Shown here piece after piece: positions 62,841-64,000 of a DNA stretch of 64,000 nt (position 1 is its first letter; every line of letters begins with the position of its first letter). A program made the position numbers and the translations under genes. Source of the stretch: an uncultured Muribaculaceae bacterium (GTDB lineage: Bacteria > Bacteroidota > Bacteroidia > Bacteroidales > Muribaculaceae); the NCBI GenBank assembly GCA_910586595.1, contig CAJUJB010000001.1, positions 64,638 through 128,637 on the forward strand. The letters are read 5' to 3'. Below the pieces are notes generated by a model. That model saw nothing but the letters and a program-made list of their open reading frames with translations. It had not been told where the DNA came from and did no database searches.

Positions 62841-62873
62841 AAGCGGCGCCTTCCGGTTGAGAAGGCGCCGCTT
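62841..62873 (-). terminator. Hairpin after the OmpA/TPR gene
   Basis: Thirteen-base perfect stem AAGCGGCGCCTTC (62841-62853) / GAAGGCGCCGCTT (62861-62873) with a 7-base loop, 32 bp after the stop at 62906. The T-tract is short. Confidence 0.75.
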
Positions 62874-62905
62874 ATGCGATATTTGGTTCTCAGAGAGACC
62901 TCAGA

Positions 62906-64000
62906 TTAGTTGAGGGCTTTGCTGAGGTTGTAGTTGGCAAACTCGAGGTCGTTGACTGCGCGCTGTGCGAGCGAGCTGTCGAGACGTACGGCCTGACGGA
63001 GGTTGGTGTTGAGCATCGACTCGTTGTTGGTGCGGGCACCGAGAACGGCCATCAGGTAGTAAGTGGTGGCATTGGGATTGTCGATGGCTGCGAGAGTCGA
63101 TTTAGCTTTGCTGTAATCTTTGGTGAGGATCTGGGCAAGAGCTGCGTTGTTGCTCTTGGTGTCGCCGAATGCGCGTACAGCGGCAGCAGCGTCACCCTGC
63201 TTGAGGTAGTATACGCCGAGGGCACCACCGAGTTCGTTCACGCCGGCAGCCGAACCGAAGAGCTGGTTAGCCTTGTTGTAGTTGCCGTTGAGAAGCTCGA
63301 TAAGACCGAGGTTCATGTTAGGCTCGGGGTTGTTGCCGAGCGAAGCAGCTTTGGCGAAAGATGCCTTGGCAGCGTTGTAGTCACCATCGATATACTGAGC
63401 CATACCGAGGTCATTCCAGGTGCGGTAGTCGTTCGGATAGAGGCGGGCAGCTGTGTCATAGATGCGGAGACGACGGCCATTGTCATCGGTGAGAGTTGCG
63501 CAGTAGAGGATTTCCTCAACCGAAAGCTTAGAGGGATCGGTTGCGTAGAGAGCTTCAATCTCTGCATCGCTCTTGCCGATCACGTTCACAGAAGCTGTGA
63601 TGCGTGAGTAGCGGAGCTGGGGAAGGATCTGGTCAGCGAGCTGCTCGAATACCGACGAGAGGTTACGGATTTCACGTTCACGCTGCTCGGGGTCTTTGTA
63701 CATCGAGAGAACGCTCAGGATAAGGTCCTTGTCCTGGATGTTGCTCTGTGCGACAAGTTTCTGGAAGCCTTCCCAGTCCTGTGCGGTGAACTGTGCGGTA
63801 AGTTCGCCGAACTCGGTGATCTTGTCTTTCTTGAGCTGCTTGGTCATGTAGTCTTTGGTGTTCTTCTCGCGGTTCTCGGCAAGGCGAGTGTTGAGTTTCA
63901 CACCACCGTCAGGCGAAGCGTAAGAAGAAATGTTGATTTCCTCGAGTACGCGCGAAGTATCAGCGTTAGCTGCGATGATTTCCTTCTGGAGCTCAACCAT
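62906..64000 (-). CDS. OmpA-like plus TPR protein, C-terminal part (runs off window)
   Basis: 364 residues are visible and the true start lies beyond base 64000; the methionine codon at the edge is probably internal. The first part (NISSYASPDGGVKLNTRLAENR) looks like the end of an OmpA-type peptidoglycan-binding domain. A second OmpA-like strand pattern (ITASVNVIGKSDAEIEAL) follows near residue 140. From about residue 165 come TPR units (RTWNDLGMAQYIDGDYNAAKAS; PNMNLGLIELLNGNYNKANQL). It is likely an outer-membrane-associated scaffold. Confidence 0.78.
   Translation of the reverse strand: MVELQKEIIAANADTSRVLEEINISSYASPDGGVKLNTRLAENREKNTKDYMTKQLKKDKITEFGELTAQFTAQDWEGFQKLVAQSNIQDKDLILSVLSMYKDPEQREREIRNLSSVFEQLADQILPQLRYSRITASVNVIGKSDAEIEALYATDPSKLSVEEILYCATLTDDNGRRLRIYDTAARLYPNDYRTWNDLGMAQYIDGDYNAAKASFAKAASLGNNPEPNMNLGLIELLNGNYNKANQLFGSAAGVNELGGALGVYYLKQGDAAAAVRAFGDTKSNNAALAQILTKDYSKAKSTLAAIDNPNATTYYLMAVLGARTNNESMLNTNLRQAVRLDSSLAQRAVNDLEFANYNLSKALN

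Overview
The window reads as chromosomal DNA of a gut Bacteroidales bacterium, most probably of the Muribaculaceae (S24-7) type. The evidence is a SusC/SusD pair, secreted proteins ending in Bacteroidota-style C-terminal sorting modules, a streptopain-like C10 peptidase, DUF4492 beside cytochrome bd, DUF4924 and DUF6377 proteins, and promoters of the Bacteroidota form (TTTG/TTG, about 20 bp, TAnnTTTG). The family-level placement is inference. I see no rRNA, tRNA, CRISPR array, transposase, integrase or prophage gene.

Layout, left to right. 1-402 holds the start of a GH43-type glycosidase (minus strand, running off the window). 443-5316 is a sufBCDS iron-sulfur assembly operon. 5438-9511 holds cvpA, a small winged-helix gene and a translation/RNA operon (rplY, pth, an S4-domain gene, a DEAD-box helicase). 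9707-21423 is a surface block on the minus strand: a duplicated leucine-rich-repeat protein, a cleaved-adhesin/FN3 protein, then SusC and SusD. 21723-25792 is a compact oxalate-catabolism module on the plus strand: formyl-CoA:oxalate CoA-transferase (frc), oxalyl-CoA decarboxylase (oxc) and an AEC-family carrier. 25870-27626 encodes two small secreted proteins. 27917-35931 is a plus-strand run of housekeeping genes (thiol-disulfide-like protein, mnmA, bifunctional nuclease, nucleoside permease, rsmE, kdsA, TPR protein, DUF4924). 36055-39519 encodes a large secreted lyase-like protein. 39612-42726 holds a Rossmann protein, an NhaC-type antiporter, a HAD phosphatase and a YigZ protein. 42737-46673 is yitT-DUF4492-cydA-cydB. 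Then come ysxC, an M16 peptidase, a C10 peptidase and mutL.

The most unusual stretch is 54904-60816. Two paralogous DUF6377 membrane proteins (periplasmic helical repeats, one membrane helix, cytoplasmic coiled coil and a C-terminal helix-turn-helix) flank a bile-acid-symporter-family transporter and a Crp/Fnr regulator. Each DUF6377 gene is followed, about 130-150 bp downstream, by an orphan promoter of matching layout, a noncoding stretch, and a terminator region sharing a similar core. This looks like a duplicated unit of regulator plus small RNA.

The right end (60824-64000) holds a small membrane protein, a metallo-beta-lactamase-fold hydrolase, an RsmI-like methyltransferase and the C-terminal part of an OmpA/TPR protein that begins beyond the window. 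Start codons were chosen by family N-termini, signal peptides and spacing to upstream genes; Shine-Dalgarno signals are generally weak here, as is usual for the phylum.
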